Assembly: GCF_000002235.5 (NCBI RefSeq)
Contig: NW_022145611.1
Coordinates: 22,419,298-22,483,297, forward strand
Source: Strongylocentrotus purpuratus
Lineage: Eukaryota > Echinodermata > Echinoidea > Camarodonta > Strongylocentrotidae
Direction: 5' to 3'
DNA length: 64,000 nucleotides
A model generated the notes under the pieces. It made no database searches. It saw nothing but the letters and a program-made list of their open reading frames with translations, and was not told where the DNA came from. How positions within the stretch are numbered: the first letter of the stretch is position 1; every line of letters starts with the position of its first letter. Made by a program: the position numbers and the translations under genes. This document shows, one piece after another, positions 25,820 to 36,699 of the stretch.

Positions 25820-25892
25820 TGCCTCTTGTGAGGCTCGAACTCACGACCTTCAGATTATCAGACTGACGTACTGCCGACTGTGCCAACGAGGC
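25820..25892 (-). tRNA. tRNA-Met-like gene or pseudogene with GAU anticodon
   Basis: The 73-nt minus-strand sequence fits the eukaryotic elongator tRNA-Met body: GCCTCGTTGGCACAGTCGG, then TCAGT-CT-GAT-AA-TCTGA, GGTCGTGAGTTCGAGCC and GAGGCA. The A box (TGGCACAGTCGG) and B box (GAGTTCGAGCC) are intact, and TTTT follows about 13 nt downstream. The T arm is perfect. The acceptor stem has one mismatch (6-67) and the D stem one (11-24). Anticodon positions 34-36 (25859-25857) read GAT instead of the expected CAT. It may be a decayed copy, a SINE head, or an anticodon-shifted tRNA. Confidence 0.75.
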
Positions 25893-25959
25893 TGCGGATT
25901 GAAGGACTTCCCTTCCTCAATCTGCTCATAAATTCATGGAATCATTATTTTGAGTTATA

Positions 25960-26219
25960 TGTTCTCTCCATCTTTCTTTCTATCTTACTCGCCTCTCAGG
26001 CTTTCTCTACATTTATGCCCACCCCTATCCCTGTCTCTCTGGCTCTGTCTGTCTCTGTCTGTCTCTGTCTGTCTTTGTCTGTCTCTCTGTATCTCTCTCT
26101 CTCTCTCTCGCTCTCTCTTTCTCTCTCTCTCTCTATTTATCTTTAAATTATTCAGTCTTTCATTAATCATTTCATTTTCTCCTTAGTTCTTTGTCTTACG
26201 TCTTGTTAACCCCTCACTT

Positions 26220-26252
<33 letters not shown>

Positions 26253-26377
26253 CTCTCTTCCTGTCTCTCTTTCCTTTTTGTTTTCATTTTTTTTCTTCAA
26301 ATACTCAAACTTACATTATTTAATTTTCTCCCTTCCTCCTTGGTATGTGTATGTCTATATAGGTCTTTAACCTCTCC

Positions 26378-26413
<36 letters not shown>

Positions 26414-26430
26414 ACTTAGTTGAAATCAGT
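25960..26430 (+). repeat. Pyrimidine-rich region with several (CT)n and (CTGT)n blocks
   Basis: Long CT microsatellites lie at about 26092-26135, 26218-26250 and 26383-26412, with CTGT-type repeats at 26040-26090. The texture is like the 3' UTRs of the LINE copies near 9 and 13 kb, but no AATAAACCATT tail is present, so that link is unproven. Confidence 0.7.
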
Positions 26431-26439
26431 AATGCAACA

Positions 26440-28020
26440 CTCAAAACAAAATTGACTTGATGAACAAGAAAGTTTCTTTTATCAATATAGATTAAAGTGC
26501 ATGTTGTTGTGTATAGTTACATAGGAAAGGTCAGGAGAAAATAGCATATCACTCAATACTTTAGCTTTGTGATACATTTTATATTTTTCAGTGATGTAAC
26601 GAACAGAAATTTATATTAACAAATCAATGTCCTCAAACAATAATGCATTCCAATTTACCCGAACTAATTTTCTTTTCAATTCAAAATGCGCATTTATTTA
26701 CGATTCCATTCTATTTGCATTAGAAAATTTATATTACACCTTCACAAACATAACCTATTTACAGTGATACATAGCACGCAATCATTTTCTTTCATTTGAT
26801 AACGATCATATATTTACAAATATTTGTCTTCATTCCTTCGGCTTTTTTCGAAAATGTTTTCGCCATCATTCAACCGTCTACAGTGACCGTCCTGAATTAT
26901 TTTATTATAATTATTATTTATCCGGCAAAGCAAAATGAATACAAAAGAATTACATAGAAGCACAAATCATACAAAACAAAAGATGAAAAACAATGTAAAA
27001 TATTATCGTGATTCCCATGAGCATTTACATGTTGCCAGGAATGGGGCAGGCAAACTAAATACCAAAACCGTGAAGGTCCCCCATTCCGAATTACTGAAAT
27101 ACTACACTACTTTGACTTCGATATGCCTGTCATAGGCACAATATGAGCTTCATAATCATCGATTGAACTATTATTGTTACTCCAGTAAATTCAGGTGCAA
27201 GTTTTTTGCAAGTATTAATATTTATTGATCACACATAACACATTATTGTGTATAATAGCACGACGATCTACTTCAAAAGCCCCGTTAAGTAGACTTTTTG
27301 ATTCACTTATATACACGATTATACTCTTCTCTTTTTTCGAAGTGATCAGCGACAGGCCAGTAAATAAAACTATTTTTTAATTTCATCTTAGAACGTCACG
27401 AAAAATAATGGTCAATGTCATTGTCACTCTGTCATTCCCATTGTCATTATATTCAAATATCAATAGCAGACTGTATATTTATTACTGTGTTCTCACACCC
27501 ACTACATCATACACGGCAATACAAACATCAAGTAAACACTGCAATACTGAAATACAATGTGCCTTGATTAAAGGCTGAGTATATGGTTGAATTAAATAAT
27601 TTTAAACAAACCACACAGTTCTGGACCACGTTATCTCACTTTAATGACATAATACACTCTCAATGAGAATGATAATCTCACTCAGCTCAGTGTTATGATC
27701 GAAAATTGTTCTAAAACTTCAAGCTCGGCTCTAAATAGAAATAGTTGGCATATTTCCTTCGTGCGTCACATAGCAACGGTGAAACGCAAAGTTAAAGAAC
27801 TCTAATTGCTGACATTTCTCTCGATGGAGATACAAAGAGAGAGATGTGGCAGCAAATAAATTCACAGGAGGGTGGAAAGGGTCGTCGTTCCTTTGAAAGA
27901 AGGAGATGAAGAAAAAAAGAGTTTGAACTGAAAACAATGCTCGGGACTGTGAACCCACCATCCTCCTCCAAAATATTTCGGATCCTCCTTTCTGTCAATC
28001 TCAGCACTGATCCCCTTTCT
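26440..28020. other. AT-rich interval without supported gene
   Basis: No family resemblance or splice-paired exons seen. It lies beyond the 3' end of the minus-strand PPVRAV-repeat gene and could carry an alternative long 3' UTR. Confidence 0.35.
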
Positions 28021-28046
28021 CCCAAACCCCCTCCCCCTGTCCCCCC

Positions 28047-28094
<48 letters not shown>

Positions 28095-28226
28095 ATCTCT
28101 CTCTCTCTCTCTCTCTCCCTCTCTCAACCTCTCTCTCTCTTCCCTTTCTCACTTTATCTTCCTCTCTCGATCCTCCCTCCCCTTCTCTCTCTCTCTCTTC
28201 CTTTCTCCCTCCCTCCCTTCCCCCTC

Positions 28227-28270
<44 letters not shown>

Positions 28271-28310
28271 CCTCTACTCTCTCCCTATCCCTTTCCCATT
28301 TCGTCTCCTT
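28021..28310 (+). repeat. Poly-C run followed by long (CT)n tract
   Basis: C17 at 28041-28057 leads straight into about 250 bp of nearly pure pyrimidine, with long (CT)n arrays. The open frames across it on both strands are low-complexity and not genes. Confidence 0.9.
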
Positions 28311-28494
28311 CACTGTGAAGGGTTATGACATTTGGGATCACCAGGAAGTGTTTGGCGCCTCGGTATAGACAATGTCAACAAACATGGCGGAGGATTTATC
28401 ATCTGCGTCATTTTATCATAACGTCTATATAGGCTCTCATTAGCTTGGTTCAATTACAAAGTTAAAGTGATAACTATGGTGACACCGTTGTAAT

Positions 28495-28582
28495 AATGAT
28501 AATAATAATAGTAACAGTAAATCGTCATCCTCGTCGTCATTCTCATCATCATCATCATCGTCGTCGTCGTCGTCTTCGTCAT
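28495..28582 (+). repeat. Triplet repeats (AAT/ATC/GTC type)
   Basis: The stretch runs through ATAATAATA-type repeats into (TCA)n and then (TCG)n with interruptions. It lies in the likely 3' UTR or flank of the minus-strand repeat-protein gene. Confidence 0.75.
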
Positions 28583-28672
28583 ACACTTTGTACCTGCATA
28601 AACCCTTGATGCACAATATATAAAACTCCTAATCAAACAACTAATATAGACCAACGAATATCCCTATGTATT

Positions 28673-28678
28673 TTTATT
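28673..28678 (-). terminator. Candidate poly(A) signal for the PPVRAV-repeat gene
   Basis: On the minus strand this is AATAAA, about 600 nt after the stop codon and the first canonical signal I see downstream. The choice is positional only. Confidence 0.3.
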
Positions 28679-29280
28679 TCAAAGGTCAGCTACCCGTAAC
28701 TATAATTGCTTCTTCTCTTTACGGCGTAACAGCTCAAGTCCAATAATTATGATGTCCGCCACTTGTGTTATCATGATGAATGATCTTCTGCTGTAATGAT
28801 CGGTAAAGCATTTGTGTCCTAATGATGATGAGATAGAGTACGAGGGTCATTGAGGGGATTCACTGCTTCCACACCTATATCGTCTTCATTACTGCTGAAT
28901 ACAAAGCTACTTTACCATTTACATTTTAAATCATAGTGAAGTGACAGATATGTCAATTCCTTTACATTGAAAACGATTAAAGAGCAATGAAACTCATAAG
29001 ATAACGCTTGGATTAAATCTAAATGGTAAAAAATTACGCCAGCCGGCAAGACCAATATGAGACTAACAATATAATCACCCCTTGGCTTAATGGTTAAAAT
29101 TGGTCGGTTCTGGTATTATAATGGAGTCGGTTTGACCATATGATAGAGGAGTTAGCTATGTTTGCAAAACCATATTGAGAATAAAACAATTAATTGTGTG
29201 TGACGAAAACACAAAAGAAGGTACTAATTTCACGAAAATGGGAAGCGCGCGTTTTACTTCAAACTGAATTTTGTTGTGTT

Positions 29281-32200
29281 TTAGCCTTCACTTTGCTGAG
29301 CAGATTCAACTTGTGGGTCGAGGACGGTTGCTTTCTGAGCCAGAGGGTTGTTGAGCTCAGCAACTTCGTTAGTCAGGTCGCTGGCTACATCAGCCTGACC
29401 GAGCTGTACGGCACGTACTGGGTGTGGATTGAAGTCCAAGTCGACAGCGACTTCAGACAGCTCTTCAAAGTCGGTGAAATCGGCGGCTTGGTCCTGAGCG
29501 ATGTCGGCTTGTCCCATCTGGACTGCTCGCACTGGAGGACTGACTACATTTTTATCCGTGTCGACATGTTGTTCGAGGTCGATGACTTCGCCACCGTGGT
29601 CAGTACTGACATCGGTTTCTCCCAGATGGACAGCACGAACAGGAGGGCTAACAACACTCTTGATATCATCAGCCTTCTGTTCGATGTCGGTGACGCCATG
29701 GTCTTTAGATACCTCTGTTTTTCCGACGATTGCCCTGACAGGAGGAGATGGGGGCTTCACTTGAGCTTGCTGCCCCTTCTTAGTAAGAGGCTTTGCCTCC
29801 TCTATGATGATATAAGGATAAATGGGTATCAAAAGTAGTAATTAGAACAAAAAAAATACAAGAGACCGTAAAGTAGTGACATATCTTACACAACTCATTT
29901 TCTTATACCACGAACCCAACAATTTTTATGTTCTCCAAGATCTTTTCTCGAATTTTTTCTTTTTCTTCTTAGCTTGACAAAATAAGATCGGCTATATTGT
30001 GCTGCATTTATAGTGCATACCTTGCATGCCTCAGCTACAGGTAGCCTTGTTTGTGCTTAATCTCATTTTCTTTTTGCTTATTAGCTTTCAAGATGCACAT
30101 TACCTTTAACTGAGTGCAGGTGAGAAAAGCGCAAAGCTTTAATGGCAGACAATCAAACTTTGATAAATTTAAAGAATTATGTGAACATTTTTTTATTTTT
30201 TTGTAACACTGATCTATGAAAATTCCGTACACTTAATTTGTTATATTCATGGTTCGGCTAAGACAACTGGAACAGCTCTTCATTTTAATATTTTTTGTAC
30301 CCAGTTGTATAATTTGCCATCTGTTTCGATTTAATTTCCCTCCGTGTCCAAATGGTGTTTGTATTTTCACGAGACTTCCTTTTGAATTGAAATAAGTCTG
30401 CACCAAAGGTAATAAAGAAATAGGCTATTTAAGCAAATGTTGTGTACAGGATAGGATAAAGCATGCAAACAGAAAATTCCACAAATTACATCACAGGTCT
30501 ACTTCGCCATTTAAGATTCCAATTCATTCAGTAATCAAAGATTTATTAACGTTTTGGAGGTTTTTAACGAGCTGTTTGTCAGTTTTGTTTGGTTGTGTTT
30601 AAATAAATTACTTTTTATAATATTATTGTTATCAAGATGGGTTTGCCCTTGAACAAGTTAGGGCATTAGGATCCTCGGCAAACATTTGGTAAGTCAATGA
30701 CGAAACTAAAGTCATTTTAATTTTCTTGACAACAGACTTTTTTCTCATCTTCATCAGACCTACGAATCCTATATTTATTTCATTCGAATGCATTAAAAAG
30801 AAATGCTTCACTTACCAATCTCTAGATGAAGTTTATCATTGAAGAGTAGATATCGTACACCCACCTCTATCTCTCTCTCTCTCCCTCTCCCTCTCTGTCT
30901 TTGTCTCTCTCGCTCTCTCTCAAACACTAACTCACCCACACACTCTATCTCTATCTTTTTCTCTGCCCCCCCCCCCCCTCCCCCACCCGTGAAAAATAAT
31001 CGAGCGTATAGTATATTGAGTGATGAAGAAAGCATTGCAGTACTCTTCGAGAATGCTGTAGCCTTAGTGGTACGCACACAAGCACAACGCACACACGCAC
31101 ACACGCACAACACACACACGCACGCATGTGCACTCCCACACACATACGCGCACACACACATCCTATCGACCCAATTCGTTCACATCACAGCTTGGAAAGC
31201 GGCGTTTCTCTCGCCCCACATACATCTGTGCCTGCCCTTGGATTTTCCCCATGTGAATGGGGGTTGTGTAATGGGATACAAGACAATCTTCCATCCCACC
31301 TACCAGCATACATCCCCGAAGGCACGGCCCCAGCCCTGGGGCAGCGTGATTAGTAAGAATGCAGACGTGATCTAGGCCATTGTAACAGATAGCTGAGAGA
31401 GATGCTCAGCTATGCAGCTGGCAGGCACATTTATGGGTATAGCATTTCTCACTATCCCGTGTACTATAACTCTACATCTACTTTAGATCGTTATAAAGTT
31501 GATTGGGAGGGAGGGAGTAATAAGACAGCTTTTCTCCATAAAGTGCTTGGCAAATGTATACCTTTTCACTATAAGCTAGACCAGATCATTAATCTATTAA
31601 TTAATCCATCATAAATTTATAAACCATCTTCATGGCTGAATTATAATTGATTTACGCTAATTCTCAATTGAAGTTTAATTAAAGGAAATCGTTATTAATT
31701 CTAAATGTATTACTTGAAACATTTCCCAATTTAGTGGGAGGTTAATCTAAGATTCTGCCGCAACAGTATGTTTATTGCAACATGTGGAGAAATAATTGTA
31801 AAGGTTATGTTATCATCATTAGCCTCATTGCGATCAGTTTGGCTGCATTAGCCTGATGAATATAAACTGATAACAGCCGGTCTGTACCTTATCGCTTATT
31901 ATGTTGATAATGATAATGATGCCACTTTATACAGTCATAACAGGGTCACAAGGCCAATGAATAATACTTCATGAATATTCCCCTTTTCTCTCATTAAATT
32001 TGGTAAAATCCAATATTATTTAGATGTCCTTTAATTGGTGAAAATGTTGAATAATCAATATGAATAAAGGTATTTTAGAGTTTTTATGTATTTGATGACT
32101 CTATGAGGTGACCAAATATAATATAGTGATTTTGAGAAATATACTCTGTGAAACTTTGTCTTGCGTTGAGACTTGGTGGATAGTACCATGGCCATGTGTT

Positions 32201-35200
32201 ATCCATTCCTGACGTGCAGTCATCCTCACCCCAGTCAATAAGTGCATCTGATGAAGAGAGACGACAACAACATAGCATTCCATAGATGTCATTTGATTTA
32301 TCCAGCCTAGTCCCACCCCATAGAATTCCAGGTATGTCGAAGAGGAATATGTGAATGTACACGCATAAAAAGACACTGCGTATTCTGTATATATAACGTC
32401 TGCTGCATGTGACATGTTCTATGTTTCCTGTTTTAAGGGGAAACATCACAATGTACCACATTTTTGGAATGCTATACTTAATGCTGTTCCATTTAATAAG
32501 TAACTTTGTGTTGGTATATCATTGTGTATCTATCATCAGACACAGTTATATCCACATTGCCGTTTCCTTTACCACAAATACCACCAATACCACCACCATC
32601 AACAACAAGATTGCCTCGTCATCATACCACTAGATTTATCAGGAATCACTATCAGAAATTGAACTCTTTTAAATATAGAGCTCGTTTTAAGAATTTTCTT
32701 TTGTTCGAGAGTTATTCCAAATAGTTTTTCAAAAATGATAAAGCAGATGATTACAAATATATTCAAGTAGTCATTTCCTTTCCAATTTCATTCTAAAGGA
32801 GAATGAAAATAAAACCTAGGTCGTTGGTACGTTATGTTTTAAATCTTGTTCATTTTTGTGCTCCTCATAATCTCTGTTATAAGCAACGTTTCTCTAAAAA
32901 GAAGTGCTACTTTGTGAAAGCAGTGATGCTGGTAATCTACCTGCCCATAATATTTGGACGTGAAATCTAAATTTATTTTGCTGACGCACCGTTTGTCCAA
33001 GATACATTGTGCTAGTGCAGCCAAAGCTGATCATTCCCTTTAAGTGATGAAATTAAAGGTGCATTAATTCGTGTATCATTTCAGGCAACTTATCAACCAT
33101 TATAAGAAATATTGCATGTGTATATATGAACAGCCAATCATAAGCTCGAATAATATTGCAGCCGTATACTTTACACACTACACTACACACAAAATAAAGA
33201 AAAAATCATCCATAAATGAATTTCAGGCACCATGACATTTTAATCAGTGATGACCAATCAAAAGTGATCCAATCCATGCATTCAAACTCTTTCGTACAGA
33301 GATGCACAATTTTACGACAGCATGAACTGTATGTTTTACACCTTTTCCAGCAAATTTCATCTGCCAGGCTTTCTTTATAAGTTACGAATAAGAAAACTAA
33401 CCAAAACCTCGGTATGAATTTCATTACATTCTTTCTCACTGATATCCAATATTGAGTACTATCTTTGCCATGACATGGTTCGTTCCTTTTTATGGCATAT
33501 CCTAAATTGAAAGATGATTATCTGAAAACTCCTGTACTATAACTAAAACTGATAAAAATCCTACATTAAAAATTAATTATCAAAAGATTATCTGATACAA
33601 TTAAACTGAATCACAACAAATTGTGTGATATTAAAACATACCATATAAAAATAAATTGTACTTCCTTTTTAAATCTAAAATTATGACACTAATTTGAGTA
33701 AAATGAACCGAGTAAAAAAAAACTGTATAATATTTGAGTAAACGAACGAAAAGTAAAACAGGTACAAAGACTTTGATATCTTTTCCTTTTGCTCGTATCC
33801 AGCACTTGTAAATGATTTAAACTTTCTTCTTATTTCTGAATCAAGTACCTTTCTGAAAATATATCCAACTTACGAAAATCTAAAGAAACAACAAAGCATT
33901 AAAAGAAATTCGATATACATATATACATAGGCCAGAAAGTTACTCAACGAATAAATTGAATAATTAATTTATGTTTTTTTTTTAAATAACTTTGTCAAAC
34001 GTTTGAAAAGAAGAAAGAGCACGAAGATATTAAACCGTTTTACATTTACACTTTTTTTATAGAACATCATTACGATCACAATGATTAACATCTAACATTT
34101 ATTTTCACATCTTTTCAAGGTTACAAGCTTGATATTCAATAAAAAGAGAGAAACAAAAAGTTCCCTCTAGTTCCTTTTCTCCCTCTCTCCCATTTAATCA
34201 TACTATTTCTTCAAACAACAAATCCTTACAAAATTAAATACCATAAAGTAACACTTTCAAAGTACAGTTATTCACAAAAGCAACATCAGCCGTCATAATA
34301 CTGATAGCAAAACAAGACTTTATAATGCAAGTGAACATAAAGCAATGCACTGTAGGTGATTGTTACATTTCTACATCGACCAACAACAATGCGCAGTAAA
34401 TTATAATATCAACGTGTAGATTAATCACACCAGAGCAGCATCTACATTCCAATCACCCCTCCTACCCCCCCCCCCCCCCCCCCCACCGACCTCCTCTAAG
34501 ATGTATATGTTGAAAAGCTCAAGACGATCTCTTCGTGGTAAGGAATTGCAACGTCGTAAGTGATGAAGAATACAGATTATATTATCATCATCGTCAAAGT
34601 GATTGTAGTATAAAGCTATATCGGCAAAGTTGCCTGGATATTATAAAAAATATAGATTATAAAAATCTAAAAACATATGAACTTCTGTTGGTAAAAAGCA
34701 GTTCATCAAGGTTGCATAACTCCTAAAAAACTGCACATGTCCCCAAAGAACAGTATAATGCATGAAACATATATTATTTTAAAGCTTAAATATCAGCATC
34801 CAAACTATAATTTTCTGTATGGGACTTTATTAAGTACATTACGGTGTATGCAGATCAAAAATACTACATTAAACCTGGATATGACTATTTCATTAACAAA
34901 AGTCACACAAATAGTTATTACATTTTCCGGAAGCAGTGGTGTATAATTCAAATGAGATATGGCTGGGAAAAGTGCATACAAGGGAATTTCTTCAGAAGAA
35001 TAAGAGCTTTTGCCATTCTCATGAAAACAAAATATGGGGCACTTTTGTTTTCATGAGTATTCTTCGATATACCCTCCAGTTTTCAGTCCATGACCTCAAA
35101 AAACCTTTATCGGAGTTGAGAATGTTATAAGAGCTCATCATTTAAGAGTGGTGCATTCTTTAGCATGTTTAGTAACTAGCAAAATCTCAAAATGCCTTTC

Positions 35201-36065
35201 AACCCGTCTAATTTATAATCTATTTTTTTTTAATATCGTAATTATGTTATGGAGATAATTATCTGTTAAGATATCAATTTGAAGTTAATTTTAGATGGAG
35301 TCATTCCTATTCTACATGGTTTTGACCTGTTAATAACAGACCAGTACGAAGCTTGGGGTACCGAGATAACCAGAAATGGGTCTGACATTAAGGGCATGGT
35401 CGTAAGTTCTACTCCTAAATGGACCTATGACAGAACGTCAACTATCTCTAAATCATAGTATGAGAGATCCTACCTAGATTATCATTTGACTCAATGATTA
35501 CAGGAGTGTATTTCTGAGACGTGGGTCGACGCTGGGAGGCAGAGCGGGTGAAGCGACTGGCACCATAGCCTTGTGAGTAGATGTCACTTGAAGGCCCTGG
35601 GTAGTACTGGGACACCCTTGAAGGGGTTGCTCTGTAGTGCTTTGGGCGATTGTAGGTTCCATAGTAACTCCCAGTGCGTGCCAGATAGTCGCGGGATGCG
35701 TAGTAATACGGGTCCTGCTGCTTCAGACCTGTAGTATTTCCCAGGCGGGCCATGGTGTGTGTGTATGAAGGGGGTGGCCTCAGGTTGTAGGCGTTTGACA
35801 GAGACTTCCTCGGTGCCATGGTCTGTGGGACGAAGAAATCACGCCTTACGCTTTCATAGGCCTTCTGTTGGTACGATGGTCCAACGGAAAGACCTCGAAT
35901 ATACTGGGACGATGCCCAAGCCCTGTTGGAACGAAACTCTGCGGTTGACTCATGAGGCAGACATTCAGAAGGTGCAGGTACTGATTTGGCTCGTCGCCTA
36001 CGACGTGGGGTCACTGGTGTGTAGTTTGGATCGTACAAGCGGCTTGAAGAATAGGCATAGGCCAT
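29281..36065 (-). CDS. Uncharacterised protein with four tandem PPVRAV repeats, 2 exons, 370 aa
   Basis: Exon 1 is 36065-35474 and exon 2 is 29801-29281 (TAA at 29283-29281). They join in frame (592+521 nt) with a phase-1 intron of 5.7 kb. I do not recognise the family. Exon 1 encodes a basic Tyr/Arg/Ser-rich region with RRRRR at 21-25 and motifs such as DPYYYASRDYLARTGSYYG; no signal peptide or membrane segment. Exon 2 is acidic and holds four units of 33-38 residues: PPVRA-hydrophobic, then GxT/ADVxxD, then an E/D-rich stretch. The PPVRA(I/V) cores start at about 217, 250, 286 and 324 (the last reads HPVRAV). The start codon has A at -3 and G at +4, with an in-frame stop 27 nt upstream. Additional in-phase exons in the long intron cannot be excluded. 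A cytoskeletal or scaffold role is possible but only a guess from composition. Confidence 0.8.
30860..31160 (+). repeat. Microsatellite cluster: (CT)n, C13, (CA)n
   Basis: Within the intron of the PPVRAV-repeat gene: CT-rich at 30870-30925, C13 at 30966-30978, and CA/CG dinucleotide repeats at 31075-31160. Overlapping low-complexity frames are not genes. Confidence 0.8.
31807..31920. promoter_or_regulatory. Cluster of GATA-type motifs in intron
   Basis: About five WGATAR/YTATCW words fall within about 115 bp (near 31810, 31869, 31889, 31905 and 31911) inside the intron of the PPVRAV-repeat gene. The local sequence is less repetitive than its surroundings. An enhancer role is inference; AT-rich DNA produces such words by chance. 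Confidence 0.25.
34465..34484 (+). repeat. Poly-C tract (C20)
   Basis: This is an uninterrupted run of 20 C within the intron of the PPVRAV-repeat gene. It is one of the window's many G/C homopolymers. Confidence 0.9.
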
Positions 36066-36583
36066 TCTTATTTCCTCGTGCGAGTAGATTTAAGACAAAG
36101 TCAATCTACAAGTATGCACACCCAATCAAAGTAATTGTTAAAGTTTTCAAATTCTGCCGATCTTGAGTTTGAATAAGTGCCAATTAAGTGATTTCCGTTT
36201 GGTGACCAGATATTGTTGGTTATCAAGAAACAAATGCAACACATTCAAAGAGTCAGTACATATAAGACGAGTCAGTATTGAACACAAACACACACGGAGC
36301 TGCCAGTGAGTAAGGGATGGGCGTAAACTACCAAGCGATAACCATTCCAATGCCGCGCCTGCAACAAAATCGGTGTTATCGCGTCTCCCTTTCTTTCTTT
36401 GTCTTTCTATACATTTCTTCTCAGTGCGTGCTACAGCTTGCCTACTCTATAGCATCCGATGACATTTATGACTCGGTGAGGGGTATAGACAGCAATACCC
36501 TCTTTGACATCTGATGAGAGGATGGAATGAGCACAGGGACGACCTCCAGGGTGGGGGTGCAATCGTGACAGCATACCAACAGC

Positions 36584-36592
36584 CTTTATATA
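36584..36592 (-). promoter_or_regulatory. TATA box of the PPVRAV-repeat gene
   Basis: The minus strand reads GCTATATAAAGG here, a near-consensus TATA box. It predicts a start near 36555, about 490 nt upstream of the ATG. The surrounding 36540-36660 is more GC-rich than the flanks. No other TATA box as good lies between here and the ATG. Confidence 0.5.
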
Positions 36593-36699
36593 GCTACACT
36601 TCGGCGACCAGGCCAGGCGCCACATGCCAACACTGTGTACAATCGCGCTGCTATGCATAAGATTGGTGTAGGAACTTCTAACAAGAAACTATGTTACAT

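Noticed and set aside
27937-28368. Long Ser/Leu-Pro open frames across the CT tract
   Set aside because: Pure translation of (CT)n and poly-C; no gene signal. The same applies to frames at 8892-9228, 13000-13185, 25880-26186 and 52313-52582.
29085-29150. tRNA-like A-box sequence (TGGCTTAATGG)
   Set aside because: No matching B box or foldable anticodon and T arms; not called.
32084-32461. Minus-strand open frame containing WGEDDCTSGMDNTWPWYYPP, with an acceptor-like CAG in the right phase for the PPVRAV-repeat gene
   Set aside because: No donor at a length divisible by three was found that would keep the frame into exon 2, and no homology is recognised. Left out of the gene model.
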